From Lactonifactor sp. BIOML-A5 (GTDB lineage: Bacteria > Bacillota > Clostridia > Lachnospirales > Lachnospiraceae): DNA of 64,000 nt. Below are positions 1 to 8,129 of the stretch, one piece after another. The stretch is taken from assembly GCF_009677585.1 (NCBI RefSeq), contig NZ_WKYV01000017.1, forward strand, positions 14,505 through 78,504. Direction: 5' to 3'. The position numbers were made by a program, and so were the translations under genes. A model generated the notes under the pieces. It saw only the letters and a program-made list of their open reading frames with translations, had not been told where the DNA came from and searched no databases. Positions within the stretch are counted from its first letter, which is position 1, and every line of letters begins with the position of its first letter.

Positions 1-1
1 A

Positions 2-172
2 GAAGCTCTTGAGGCTATGAACATTCCCATGATTGAAGCAGAGGTCACGATGATTCCACAGACCTATGTAGAACTTACAGATGAGGAAGCTGTTAAAAAT
101 CTGCAGAAGACGCTGGACCTTCTGGAGGACGATGATGATGTACAGTATGTATATCACAATTGGGATGAGTAA
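2..172 (+). CDS. yebC: YebC/PmpR-family regulator, C-terminal fragment
   Basis: The window opens inside a reading frame that runs 56 codons to a TAA stop. The residues match the C-terminal end of YebC/PmpR proteins (TACO1 family): an 'EAEVTMIPQTYVEL' strand, a 'NLQKTLDLLEDDDDVQ' helix and the terminal 'VYHNWDE'. The family includes DNA-binding regulators and, by more recent work, ribosome-associated factors that relieve stalling. Only about a quarter of the usual 240-residue protein is present because the window cuts it. An intrinsic terminator follows about 30 nt after the stop. Identity rests on the conserved tail only. Confidence 0.85.
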   Translation, partial: EALEAMNIPMIEAEVTMIPQTYVELTDEEAVKNLQKTLDLLEDDDDVQYVYHNWDE

Positions 173-203
173 AGAACTGCTGTAATATAATTAAGAGAAA
201 AAG

Positions 204-251
204 CGGGGAAAGTTTTCCGGTACATTTTCGGAACGCTTTCCCGTATTTTTT
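204..251 (+). terminator. Intrinsic terminator after yebC
   Basis: A GC-rich imperfect hairpin pairs CGGGGAAAGTTTTCCG (204-219) with CGGAACGCTTTCCCG (229-243). It is followed at once by TATTTTTTG. The placement 32 nt after the yebC stop and the U-rich tail are as expected for a Rho-independent terminator. Confidence 0.85.
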
Positions 252-253
252 GT

Positions 254-288
254 CCTCCTTTCACACATACTATCTGCAAAAAAGGAGG
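254..288 (+). promoter_or_regulatory. Inverted repeat masking the tepA ribosome binding site
   Basis: CCTCCTTT (254-261) is an exact reverse complement of AAAGGAGG (281-288), which is the Shine-Dalgarno sequence of the downstream tepA gene; the loop is 19 nt. In RNA this 8-bp helix would hide the ribosome binding site. It lies directly after the yebC terminator tail. A regulatory role is inference; an 8-bp match to a Shine-Dalgarno sequence can occur by chance. Confidence 0.35.
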
Positions 289-293
289 CAGCT

Positions 294-1004
294 ATGAATA
301 ATAATACAGATGCAAATAAACAGAAAGAATTAGACAAAACCGCGGCACAGAATGAGCAGATTCAGGAATTCGGCCAGGTAATTCTCAACGAGAATAACGA
401 AGATCACAGAATCCATCTTCTTTCAATTATCGGGGAGATTGAGGGACATGAATCCCTGTCCAATAACAGCAAAACCACGAAGTATGAACATGTACTTCCC
501 AGGCTTGCTATGGTCGAGGACAATCAGGATATTGACGGTCTTCTTATCCTTTTGAATACAGTAGGGGGGGATGTGGAGGCGGGTCTTGCCATCGCGGAAA
601 TGATTGCATCCCTAAGCAAACCCACCGTATCTCTTGTTCTGGGCGGGGGACATTCTATAGGGGTGCCTATGGCCGTATCCGCAGACTATTCCTTTATCGT
701 GCCAAGTGCTACTATGGTCATACATCCGGTTCGGACTAACGGTATGTTTATCGGCGTGATGCAATCTTATAAGAACATGGAAAAGATACAGGACAGAATC
801 ACCGGATTTATCTCTGCCCACTCAAACATGAAGCAGGAGAGAATAGAAACCCTGATGCTGGACACTACCCAGTTGGTGAAAGATGTGGGAACAATGCTGG
901 AGGGGACAGAAGCAGTCAGGGAAGGTCTCATTGATGAAGTGGGCGGCATCAGCCAGGCACTGAAAAAGCTCTATCAGCTGATTGAGGAATCCAAACAGCA
1001 GTAA
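294..1004 (+). CDS. tepA: ClpP-like serine peptidase TepA
   Basis: A 236-residue member of the ClpP/crotonase fold group, most like TepA (YmfB) of Bacillus, which has been described as a translocation-enhancing protein. Family features visible are the 'NTVGGDVEAGLAIAEMI' segment (about 89-104), the nucleophile motif GGGHSIG with Ser121, and the histidine in 'MVIHPVR' (His144). The first 35 residues are polar and low in complexity. The start is preceded by AAAGGAGG at 281-288. In Bacillus tepA lies beside the spoIIIE DNA translocase gene; here ftsK follows after uppP, which supports the name. Natural substrates are not established. It is not the canonical ClpP, which lacks the long N-terminal extension. 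Confidence 0.85.
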   Translation: MNNNTDANKQKELDKTAAQNEQIQEFGQVILNENNEDHRIHLLSIIGEIEGHESLSNNSKTTKYEHVLPRLAMVEDNQDIDGLLILLNTVGGDVEAGLAIAEMIASLSKPTVSLVLGGGHSIGVPMAVSADYSFIVPSATMVIHPVRTNGMFIGVMQSYKNMEKIQDRITGFISAHSNMKQERIETLMLDTTQLVKDVGTMLEGTEAVREGLIDEVGGISQALKKLYQLIEESKQQ

Positions 1005-1010
1005 CTTTTC

Positions 1011-1059
1011 CTCAGGCCGGGAGCGGGGTGGAATTATCTGGAAACTCCCCCGGTCTGAG
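1011..1059 (+). terminator. Weak terminator-like hairpin after tepA
   Basis: CTCAGGCCGGGAGCGGGG (1011-1027) can pair imperfectly with ACTCCCCCGGTCTGAG (1044-1059). The following ACTGTTTACAC is not a proper U-tract, so termination would be weak or assisted. Confidence 0.45.
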
Positions 1060-1080
1060 ACTGTTTACACGAATTACTAA

Positions 1081-1109
1081 TTGTGCAAAACCGGAAATTA
1101 TGCTATAAT
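1081..1109 (+). promoter_or_regulatory. Promoter for uppP
   Basis: TTGTGC (1081-1086), a 17-bp spacer and TATAAT (1104-1109), with TGC directly before the -10 hexamer (extended -10). It lies 48 nt upstream of the uppP start and after the tepA hairpin, so uppP and probably ftsK start from here. Confidence 0.7.
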
Positions 1110-1157
1110 ATCGGATTGAGCACAGTTGCTTAAATACAAAAGAAAAGGAATTGTACA

Positions 1158-2033
1158 ATGACGATACTAGAAGCCCTGCTCATGGGAGTAATACAGGGTG
1201 TCGCGGAATTTTTGCCCATCAGCAGTTCCGGACATCTGGCTATATTTGAAAATATATTAAAGATCAATACCGAAACTGGAATCTTATATGACGTAATGCT
1301 CCATGTAGGAACGCTGATCGCAATCTTGGTTGCGTTTCGCAAAGACATTGCCCGTCTGATTCTGGAATTCTGCAGAATTGTCTATGACATTATTCAGAAT
1401 GCCAAGACAATGGTACATAACAAAAAAGAAGGAGACGCCAGACGGTATAAAAAAATCATCTCCAACAATTACCGGAAAATGATTCTTTTGATTCTCGTTT
1501 CCACTATCCCCACGGGTGTCATAGGCCTGCTTATGAAAGAAGTTGTAACAGCGGCTGCCGCAACGCTTCTGGCTCCGGGAATCGGCCTTATGGTGACAGG
1601 CGTTCTTTTGCTTGTAGTAGATTATTTTAAAGCCGGACAGAAAATTCCCAAGGATGTGAGCTACTGGCACGCACTGGCGATAGGCGCTTGTCAGGGTCTG
1701 GCAACATTCCCCGGGGTATCCCGTTCAGGTACCACGATTGTAGCCTGCCTTCTCTGTGGGTTTAACCGCAAGTTTGCCGTAAAATATTCTTTTTTGATGT
1801 CTATTCCGGCTGTTCTCGGAGCGGCAATTCTGGAATTTAAAGATATCCCGGGCCTGGATATTGGCTGGGAGATGATGCTGACTTATATCGGAGGTACAGT
1901 AATTGCGGGTATCGTAGGGTATATCTGTATCAAAACCATGCTTGTTATGGTGCAGAAGAAAAAGTTCCGGTATTTTTCTATCTATTGCTTTTTCATGGGT
2001 ATTGTGGCGATCGTATGTCATTTTGCTTTGTAA
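1158..2033 (+). CDS. uppP: Undecaprenyl-diphosphatase UppP (BacA)
   Basis: This integral membrane enzyme removes a phosphate from undecaprenyl diphosphate on the outer face of the membrane, recycling the lipid carrier for peptidoglycan; it also gives bacitracin tolerance. The 291 residues carry both family signatures. The (Q/E)xxxE box is 'QGVAEFLPISSSGHL' (Gln13, Glu17, His27) and the PGxSRSxxT box is 'PGVSRSGTT' at about 185-193. Seven or eight hydrophobic segments span the rest, with a basic loop near 88-107. An AAAGGAA ribosome binding site lies about 8 nt before ATG. It is 31 nt upstream of ftsK and has its own promoter. Length and motifs are normal for BacA. Confidence 0.95.
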   Translation: MTILEALLMGVIQGVAEFLPISSSGHLAIFENILKINTETGILYDVMLHVGTLIAILVAFRKDIARLILEFCRIVYDIIQNAKTMVHNKKEGDARRYKKIISNNYRKMILLILVSTIPTGVIGLLMKEVVTAAAATLLAPGIGLMVTGVLLLVVDYFKAGQKIPKDVSYWHALAIGACQGLATFPGVSRSGTTIVACLLCGFNRKFAVKYSFLMSIPAVLGAAILEFKDIPGLDIGWEMMLTYIGGTVIAGIVGYICIKTMLVMVQKKKFRYFSIYCFFMGIVAIVCHFAL

Positions 2034-2064
2034 TTGCGTAAAACAATAAGGGAGGGGAGCCCGA

Positions 2065-4521
2065 ATGGCCACAGCGAAAAAGAGAACAACAAAAAAGAAG
2101 ACTGCCGGCAGGAAAACTGCTTCTGAGAACTTGCTTTATGGAGAAATATTCCTGCTGGTAATCCTTGCTCTGTCAATCATCCTGCTCATCAGTAATTTTG
2201 GAATTGGAGGCGTGGTTGGCAATGGGATCAGTGCCTTTTTCTTTGGGATCTTTGGTCTCATGTCTTATATATTTCCAATTTATTTGTTTCTGGCAATTGC
2301 TTTTTTCATATCCAACAGACAGAACAAGCTGGCGCGCAGGAAGCTGATAGGCAGCATCCTGTTTTTCCTGGCAGCCTGCGGTTTAATGCAGTTGTTCACA
2401 GAGGGGTATCTAAAAGGTACAACAATTTTAGAATATTATGAAACCTCGTCAAAATATAAAACCGGGGGAGGAGTGTTAGGGGGACTGCTTTGCAATATAA
2501 GCAGTATGGCGTTCGGGATTGCAGGCGCTTATGTAATCCTTATCATAGCCCTCATCATCTCATTGATTCTAATCACACAGCGTTCCTTTTTTTCCTTTTT
2601 GAAAAAAGGGGGAAGCCGGGTATACCAGACAGCCCAAAGCGAGCGGAAGACCAGAAAAGCCCAGAGAACGGCTGCGGCATCCAGAGAGGAACAGGGGGAT
2701 GGCAGGCGTTCCCGCAGGGCGAAAGATACTTTGGTGGATGCTAATCTGGCACCTGCTGGGGCTCCAGAAGAACAGCCGGTTAAAGAAAAGCCGGCCAGAC
2801 GGAAAAGAAAATCAGCCGGAACCTCAGTTGATATGGCGGAGTCAGTCCATGTTCCGGAACCCTCCGGGGAAGAGTCCCGTGAGGAAACCTTTGAGATCCA
2901 CCGCTCCGATCCCCCGGCAGAAGCAGCTTCGGAGGAGCCGTCCAAAGAAAATACAGTCTCCAGGAATCCGCGTTCTACCAAGGAGGAAATCGAGAGCGGC
3001 ATCAGCAATATTAAGGACGAGATTGCAACGCATACTGCAGCTGAGACCCACGCCTATGAGTTTCCCCCGGTTACTCTTCTGAAAAAAGGCAGCCGGGGAG
3101 CGGGAGGCGACTCGGATTTACATCTGAGAGAAACGGCCAGAAAGCTTGAGGATACTTTAAAAAGTTTTGGGGTTGAAGTTACGGTTACCAATGTCAGCTG
3201 CGGGCCAACCGTTACCAGATATGAACTTCAGCCGGAACAGGGGGTAAAGGTCAGCAAGATTGTGGGACTGACAGACGACATTAAGCTGAACCTCGCAGCC
3301 ACAGATATTCGAATAGAGGCACCTATTCCCGGAAAAGCTGCCGTGGGAATTGAAATACCCAATGAAAAGAACAGTGTAGTTATGCTCAGGGATCTGATAG
3401 ACACAGACGCCTTCAGAAAGGCGGAATCAAAACTAACCTTTGCCGCAGGCAAGGATATCGCGGGCCAGCCTGTAATTACAGATATTGCCAAGATGCCGCA
3501 CCTCCTCATTGCGGGAGCCACAGGATCCGGCAAATCGGTCTGCATTAATACACTGATTATGAGTATTCTTTATAAAGCAGATCCGGAAGAGGTGAAGCTG
3601 ATTATGATAGACCCCAAAGTGGTGGAATTGAGTGTATACAATGGAATTCCCCATCTGTTTATCCCTGTTGTTACGGATCCGAAGAAGGCAGCGGGTGCTC
3701 TGAACTGGGCGGTTGCCGAGATGACGGAACGTTACAACAAATTTGCGGAATATAATGTCAGGGACTTAAAGGGCTACAATAAAAAAGTGGCTGCTATCAA
3801 GGACATTGAGGATGAAACTAAGCCGAAGCCTCTCCCTCAGATTATTATTATTGTGGACGAGCTTGCGGATCTGATGATGGTTGCTCCGGGCGAGGTGGAG
3901 GATGCTATCTGCCGTCTGGCTCAGCTTGCCAGGGCGGCCGGTATCCATCTGATTATAGCGACTCAGCGCCCTTCTGTGAATGTAATAACCGGTCTTATTA
4001 AGGCAAATATGCCTTCCCGGATTGCCTTTTCAGTCTCCTCCGGCGTGGATTCCAGGACGATATTGGATATGAATGGAGCGGAAAAGCTGTTGGGAAAAGG
4101 AGATATGCTTTTTTATCCCCAGGGATATCAAAAGCCGGCCAGAGTACAGGGGGCTTTTGTCTCAGACCCGGAAGTGGGAGAGGTTGTCCGCTTTTTATCG
4201 GAGCAGAACCATGGAATTCAATATAATGCGGAAATCGAAGAAAAAATCAACCAGGCACAGACCGCCTCTTCTGCAGGGGCCTCTGAGGGGGGCAGGGATC
4301 TGGACGATTATTTTATAGACGCAGGCAAATTTATTATAGAAAAAGATAAGGCTTCTATCGGTATGCTCCAGCGCATGTTTAAAATCGGTTTCAACCGCGC
4401 TGCAAGAATTATGGGACAGCTGTGCGACGCCGGAGTAGTTGGCGAAGAGGAAGGCACCAAACCCAGAAAAGTGCTGATGAGCATGGAAGAATTTGAACGA
4501 TACATTGAAGAGTGCTTGTAA
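2065..4521 (+). CDS. ftsK: DNA translocase FtsK/SpoIIIE
   Basis: An 818-residue double-stranded DNA pump that clears chromosomal DNA from the closing septum or moves it into the forespore. The basic N-terminus (KKRTTKKK) is followed by about four membrane segments (roughly residues 25-175). A long charged, low-complexity linker runs to about 330. The motor domain has Walker A GATGSGKS (484-491) and Walker B IIIIVDE (593-599). The C-terminal winged-helix gamma domain (about 745-818), 'KASIGMLQRMFKIGFNRAA', reads polarity sequences such as KOPS/SRS. The start has a strong GGGAGGGGAG site. The sequence alone does not separate the vegetative (SftA/FtsK) from the sporulation (SpoIIIE) role; the four-TM architecture and tepA linkage favour SpoIIIE-like use. 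Confidence 0.95.
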   Translation: MATAKKRTTKKKTAGRKTASENLLYGEIFLLVILALSIILLISNFGIGGVVGNGISAFFFGIFGLMSYIFPIYLFLAIAFFISNRQNKLARRKLIGSILFFLAACGLMQLFTEGYLKGTTILEYYETSSKYKTGGGVLGGLLCNISSMAFGIAGAYVILIIALIISLILITQRSFFSFLKKGGSRVYQTAQSERKTRKAQRTAAASREEQGDGRRSRRAKDTLVDANLAPAGAPEEQPVKEKPARRKRKSAGTSVDMAESVHVPEPSGEESREETFEIHRSDPPAEAASEEPSKENTVSRNPRSTKEEIESGISNIKDEIATHTAAETHAYEFPPVTLLKKGSRGAGGDSDLHLRETARKLEDTLKSFGVEVTVTNVSCGPTVTRYELQPEQGVKVSKIVGLTDDIKLNLAATDIRIEAPIPGKAAVGIEIPNEKNSVVMLRDLIDTDAFRKAESKLTFAAGKDIAGQPVITDIAKMPHLLIAGATGSGKSVCINTLIMSILYKADPEEVKLIMIDPKVVELSVYNGIPHLFIPVVTDPKKAAGALNWAVAEMTERYNKFAEYNVRDLKGYNKKVAAIKDIEDETKPKPLPQIIIIVDELADLMMVAPGEVEDAICRLAQLARAAGIHLIIATQRPSVNVITGLIKANMPSRIAFSVSSGVDSRTILDMNGAEKLLGKGDMLFYPQGYQKPARVQGAFVSDPEVGEVVRFLSEQNHGIQYNAEIEEKINQAQTASSAGASEGGRDLDDYFIDAGKFIIEKDKASIGMLQRMFKIGFNRAARIMGQLCDAGVVGEEEGTKPRKVLMSMEEFERYIEECL

Positions 4522-4559
4522 AAGGATCATTGCAAATAAAAGAAATGAGGTATTAAACT

Positions 4560-5675
4560 ATGAAATGCTCAAAGTGCGGAGCGAATATGCAGGATGGCAC
4601 CCTGTATTGTCCTGTCTGCGGACAGGAAGTACAATGGGTTCCCGATTATTCAACACTTGAAACTCTGATGCAGCAGCATCAGATTAAAAAAAGCATTCCA
4701 GACCCCGAAGAGATAAGAAGAAAACAGGAACAGGAAGAGGCCCGAAGAAAAGCAGAGGAAAAAAAGAAGAAAGTACATACTACTGTTCTGGGATTTGTTA
4801 TCTGTGTACTGCTCCTGGCATTGATTGCTTTTATCATTAACAGAAAGAACTATAATTCCTTTGATTATCAGCTGGCCCAGGCAGAATCCGAGCTTTCTAA
4901 CAAGAACTTTGATAAAGCTTTAACATATGCAGACAGGGCTCTTTCTCTGAATCCTGACAGTGTGGAGGCAAATCTTCTGCTGGCGGAAATCTTTACTGCT
5001 CAGGGTGATACCGGCACAGCGCTTCCCATCCTGGAATCAGCTGTGAAAAATCATCCCACCAGTGTCAACGCCTACGGACAGCTTCTGCGGCTCTATGAGG
5101 CATTGGATAAAACGGAAGAAATCAAGGCACTCATGGATAACTGCACGGAGGAAAAGATTCTGGAGAAATACGCGTCTTATGTCTGTGAGGTACCAAAATT
5201 CAGCGATGAATCCGGTACCTACAAAAAGAAATTAAAGCTGAATCTCTATCCCTCGGAGGATTCAGATACCATCTATTACACAACAGACGGAAGTATCCCG
5301 GATAAGACCAGCAGACCGTACAGCGGCAGTATTGAACTCCCTGAGGGCAGTACGGTATTAAATGTAATTGCCTACAATGAGAAAGGGATTCCCAGCGAAA
5401 TCGTCACACAGAATTATACCATTACGCTGGTGGGACCTGGGACACCTGAGATTACACCTACTTCAGGGGAATTTGAGATCACAGATACTATTAAAGTGAC
5501 AGTACCAGAAGGCTGTACTGCCTACTATGCTTTTAATGAAACTCCTACAACCTCCAGCAAAAGATACCGAGGACCTGTATCTATGCAGGAGGGGGAAAAT
5601 ATTTTTTCGGTAATTTTAGTGGATGAGGATGGTAAAGTGAGCAATGTAGCCAGCGAAACCTACGTAGTTTACTAG
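4560..5675 (+). CDS. Zinc-ribbon, TPR and chitobiase-C-domain membrane protein
   Basis: A 371-residue mosaic protein. Residues 1-21 form a zinc ribbon with Cys3, Cys6, Cys17 and Cys20. A charged helical stretch (50-72) leads to one membrane segment (about 76-94). Residues 104-190 look like two to three TPR repeats ('FDKALTYADRALSLNPDSVEANLLLAEIF'). The C-terminal part has two copies of the small beta-sandwich found at the end of chitobiases (CHB_HEX_C type). The first has 'IYYTTDGSIP' and 'LNVIAYNEKG' (about 225-285); the second is about 300-371. Topology would put the zinc ribbon in the cytosol and the TPR/beta domains outside. No catalytic domain is seen, so a sensing or scaffolding role is a guess. 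It follows ftsK by 38 nt and may share its transcript. Confidence 0.8.
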   Translation: MKCSKCGANMQDGTLYCPVCGQEVQWVPDYSTLETLMQQHQIKKSIPDPEEIRRKQEQEEARRKAEEKKKKVHTTVLGFVICVLLLALIAFIINRKNYNSFDYQLAQAESELSNKNFDKALTYADRALSLNPDSVEANLLLAEIFTAQGDTGTALPILESAVKNHPTSVNAYGQLLRLYEALDKTEEIKALMDNCTEEKILEKYASYVCEVPKFSDESGTYKKKLKLNLYPSEDSDTIYYTTDGSIPDKTSRPYSGSIELPEGSTVLNVIAYNEKGIPSEIVTQNYTITLVGPGTPEITPTSGEFEITDTIKVTVPEGCTAYYAFNETPTTSSKRYRGPVSMQEGENIFSVILVDEDGKVSNVASETYVVY

Positions 5676-5693
5676 ATTGGTAAAAAAATAACG

Positions 5694-5722
5694 TTGATAT
5701 TTTGGGCATTTTGCCTTATACT
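5694..5722 (+). promoter_or_regulatory. Promoter for nfnAB
   Basis: TTGATA (5694-5699), a 17-bp spacer and TATACT (5717-5722) form a near-consensus sigma-A promoter. It leaves a leader of about 50 nt before the nfnA start at 5780. Confidence 0.75.
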
Positions 5723-5779
5723 AGACAGTGATACACGTTATTTATGTAATAATGAATACATATTTTTTAGGAGGGAACT

Positions 5780-6667
5780 ATGTACAAGATACTACACGCA
5801 GAAAACCTTGCAGGGAATATTTTTCTCATGCAGGTTGAGGCTCCGAGAATTGCTAAGCACTGTGAGCCCGGACAGTTTCTGATTGTTAGAATTGATGAAG
5901 TGGGAGAGAGAATTCCTCTGACTATCTGCGACTACGACAAAGAAGCTGGCACTATTACAATCGTATTTCAGCCGGTGGGCGCATCAACTGAAAGAATGTC
6001 TCATTTGAAAACAGGCGACTCTTTTATCGATGTAGTTGGTCCGCTGGGACAGCCTTCAGAATTTATCCATGAAGATATTGAAGAACTGAAGAAGAAAAAA
6101 ATGCTGTTTGTTGCAGGAGGCGTTGGCACCGCACCGGTGTATCCCCAGGTCAAATGGCTTCATGAACATGGCGTAGACGTAGATGTCATTGTGGGCGCCA
6201 AGACAAAAGATTTGGTAATCCTTGAAAAAGAAATGGAAGCAGTGGCAGGAAACTTATACGTGACGACAGATGACGGTTCCTACGGACGTCACGGTATGGT
6301 TACAAAGGTGATTGAGGATCTCACCGCAGAAGGAAAACAGTATGATGTCTGTGTAGCTATCGGTCCTATGATTATGATGAAATTCTGCTGTTTAACCACT
6401 AAAAAATTAAATATCCCTACAATTGTCAGCATGAACCCTATTATGGTAGATGGTACCGGTATGTGCGGCGCCTGTCGTGTTGTTGTTGGAGATGAGATTA
6501 AGTTTGCATGTGTAGACGGACCTGAATTCGACGGCCATCTCATTGACTGGGCACAGGCAATGAAGAGACAGGCAATGTACAAAACAGAAGAGGGCCGTGC
6601 TTTATTAAAGCTTCGCGAGGGGGACACCCATCACGGCGGATGCGGACATTGTGGAGGTGATAAATAA
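5780..6667 (+). CDS. nfnA: NADH-dependent ferredoxin:NADP+ oxidoreductase subunit A
   Basis: The small subunit (295 residues) of the electron-bifurcating transhydrogenase Nfn, which couples NADH and reduced ferredoxin oxidation to NADP+ reduction in the cytosol. It belongs to the ferredoxin-NADP reductase/dihydroorotate dehydrogenase electron-transfer family. The FAD-binding barrel covers 1-95 ('RIPLTICDYD') and the NAD domain starts at 'GGVGTAPVYPQ' (113-123). A [2Fe-2S] site is formed by Cys229, Cys232 and Cys244, with Asp224 where Nfn uses an aspartate ligand. The tail ends in a Cys-rich CGHCGGD. Its stop overlaps the nfnB start by one base (TAATG), so the two are translationally coupled. 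The start has AGGAGGGAACT just upstream. The related name is sulfide dehydrogenase subunit beta. Confidence 0.9.
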   Translation: MYKILHAENLAGNIFLMQVEAPRIAKHCEPGQFLIVRIDEVGERIPLTICDYDKEAGTITIVFQPVGASTERMSHLKTGDSFIDVVGPLGQPSEFIHEDIEELKKKKMLFVAGGVGTAPVYPQVKWLHEHGVDVDVIVGAKTKDLVILEKEMEAVAGNLYVTTDDGSYGRHGMVTKVIEDLTAEGKQYDVCVAIGPMIMMKFCCLTTKKLNIPTIVSMNPIMVDGTGMCGACRVVVGDEIKFACVDGPEFDGHLIDWAQAMKRQAMYKTEEGRALLKLREGDTHHGGCGHCGGDK

Positions 6668-8055
6668 TGGCTGACAAATTAACAAAAGTACCTGTAAGAG
6701 AACAAGATCCCCAGGCCAGAGCAGCGAATTTTGAAGAGGTATGCCTGGGTTATAATAAAGAGGAAGCCATGGAAGAAGCTTCCCGCTGTATTAACTGTAA
6801 AAATGCTAAATGTATATCCGGATGTCCGGTATCCATCGACATTCCAGGGTTTATCAAAGAAGTAAAAGAAGGCAATTTTGCCGAGGCTTATAAGGTTATC
6901 GGCAAATCCAGTTCCCTTCCGGCAGTATGCGGACGTGTATGTCCTCAGGAAAGCCAGTGCGAAGGTGTATGTATCCGCGGAATAAAGGGTGAACCGGTTT
7001 CCATCGGAAAACTGGAGCGGTTTGTGGCAGACTGGGCCAAAGAAAACGGCGTAAAGCCGGAACCGCCCATGCCTTCCAACGGACATAAGGTAGCCGTCAT
7101 TGGCTCCGGCCCTGCAGGACTGACCTGTGCAGGAGATCTGGCCAAATTAGGCTATGATGTAACCATATTTGAAGCCCTTCACCAGCCGGGCGGTGTTTTG
7201 GTATACGGCATTCCTGAATTCCGTCTTCCAAAAGACAAGGTAGTGGCAGTGGAAGTGGAAAATGTTAAATCCTTAGGAGTTAAGATTGAAACCGATGTAG
7301 TAATCGGCAAATCAACGACCATAGATGAATTGCTGCAGAACGAAGGATTCGAAGCTGTATTCATCGGTTCCGGTGCCGGACTTCCCATGTTCATGGGTAT
7401 CCCCGGAGAAATCTCCAGCGGAGTATTCTCCGCCAACGAATATCTGACAAGAAGCAATCTTATGAAAGCATTCCGGGATGACTATGACACCCCAATCAAA
7501 ACAGGCAAAAAGGTTGCGGTTATCGGCGGCGGCAACGTAGCCATGGATGCTGCCAGAACAGCAAAAAGACTGGGAGCAGAAGTACATATCGTATACCGCA
7601 GAAGTGAAGCAGAGCTTCCTGCCAGAGTAGAAGAAGTGCACCATGCAAAAGAGGAAGGCATTATCATGGATCTCCTCACCAATCCTTTAGAAATCTTTGC
7701 AGATGAAGACGGCTGGGTAAAAGGAATGAAATGCATCCGCATGGAGCTGGGAGAACCGGACGCTTCCGGCAGAAGACGCCCCGTAGAAATTCCGGGTTCC
7801 GAATTTGAAATGGAAGTAGACACCGTAATCATGTCCTTAGGTACCTCACCTAACCCATTGATCTCATCCACAACCATCGGTCTGGATGTAAACAAGAGGA
7901 AATGTATCATAGCAGATGAGGAATACGGCCAGACCTCCAAAGAAGGCGTATTTGCCGGCGGAGATGCTGTAACCGGAGCTGCAACCGTTATCCTGGCAAT
8001 GGGAGCCGGAAAAGCAGGAGCCAAAGGAATCCATGAGTTCCTTTCTAAAAAATAA
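6667..8055 (+). CDS. nfnB: NADPH-dependent glutamate synthase-like NfnB subunit
   Basis: The 462-residue large subunit of Nfn, often misannotated as glutamate synthase small chain (GltA). The N-terminal domain holds two [4Fe-4S] sets: Cys41, 44, 49, 53 and Cys88, 92, 98, 102. A first dinucleotide fold for the bifurcating FAD starts at GSGPAG (146-151), with 'LPGG'-type 'HQPGGVLVYGIPEFRLPK' following. A second fold for NADPH is marked by 'VIGGGNVAMDAARTAKRLG'. No glutaminase domain or large GltB partner is nearby, and NfnA is directly upstream, so the bifurcating complex is the better reading. The gene is followed by a strong palindrome that likely ends the operon. Confidence 0.9.
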   Translation: MADKLTKVPVREQDPQARAANFEEVCLGYNKEEAMEEASRCINCKNAKCISGCPVSIDIPGFIKEVKEGNFAEAYKVIGKSSSLPAVCGRVCPQESQCEGVCIRGIKGEPVSIGKLERFVADWAKENGVKPEPPMPSNGHKVAVIGSGPAGLTCAGDLAKLGYDVTIFEALHQPGGVLVYGIPEFRLPKDKVVAVEVENVKSLGVKIETDVVIGKSTTIDELLQNEGFEAVFIGSGAGLPMFMGIPGEISSGVFSANEYLTRSNLMKAFRDDYDTPIKTGKKVAVIGGGNVAMDAARTAKRLGAEVHIVYRRSEAELPARVEEVHHAKEEGIIMDLLTNPLEIFADEDGWVKGMKCIRMELGEPDASGRRRPVEIPGSEFEMEVDTVIMSLGTSPNPLISSTTIGLDVNKRKCIIADEEYGQTSKEGVFAGGDAVTGAATVILAMGAGKAGAKGIHEFLSKK

Positions 8056-8063
8056 ATAAAAAG

Positions 8064-8095
8064 GGGACGTGTTCTTTTTAAAAAGAACACGTCCC
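8064..8095. terminator. Perfect 32-bp palindrome, bidirectional terminator candidate
   Basis: GGGACGTGTTCTTTTT (8064-8079) is followed with no spacer by its exact reverse complement (8080-8095). As RNA it would fold into a 12-14 bp hairpin whose loop is made from the central U/A run. There is no U-tract after it. It lies 9 nt after the nfnB stop and 34 nt before rlmH, and could end the nfnAB transcript or be a small dispersed repeat. Confidence 0.6.
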
Positions 8096-8129
8096 AAATT
8101 CGTTATGGCCTGTCCCCAAAGGAGTTATT

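Noticed and set aside
5694..5882. 62-codon open frame before nfnA
   Set aside because: It begins inside the promoter and runs into nfnA in another frame.
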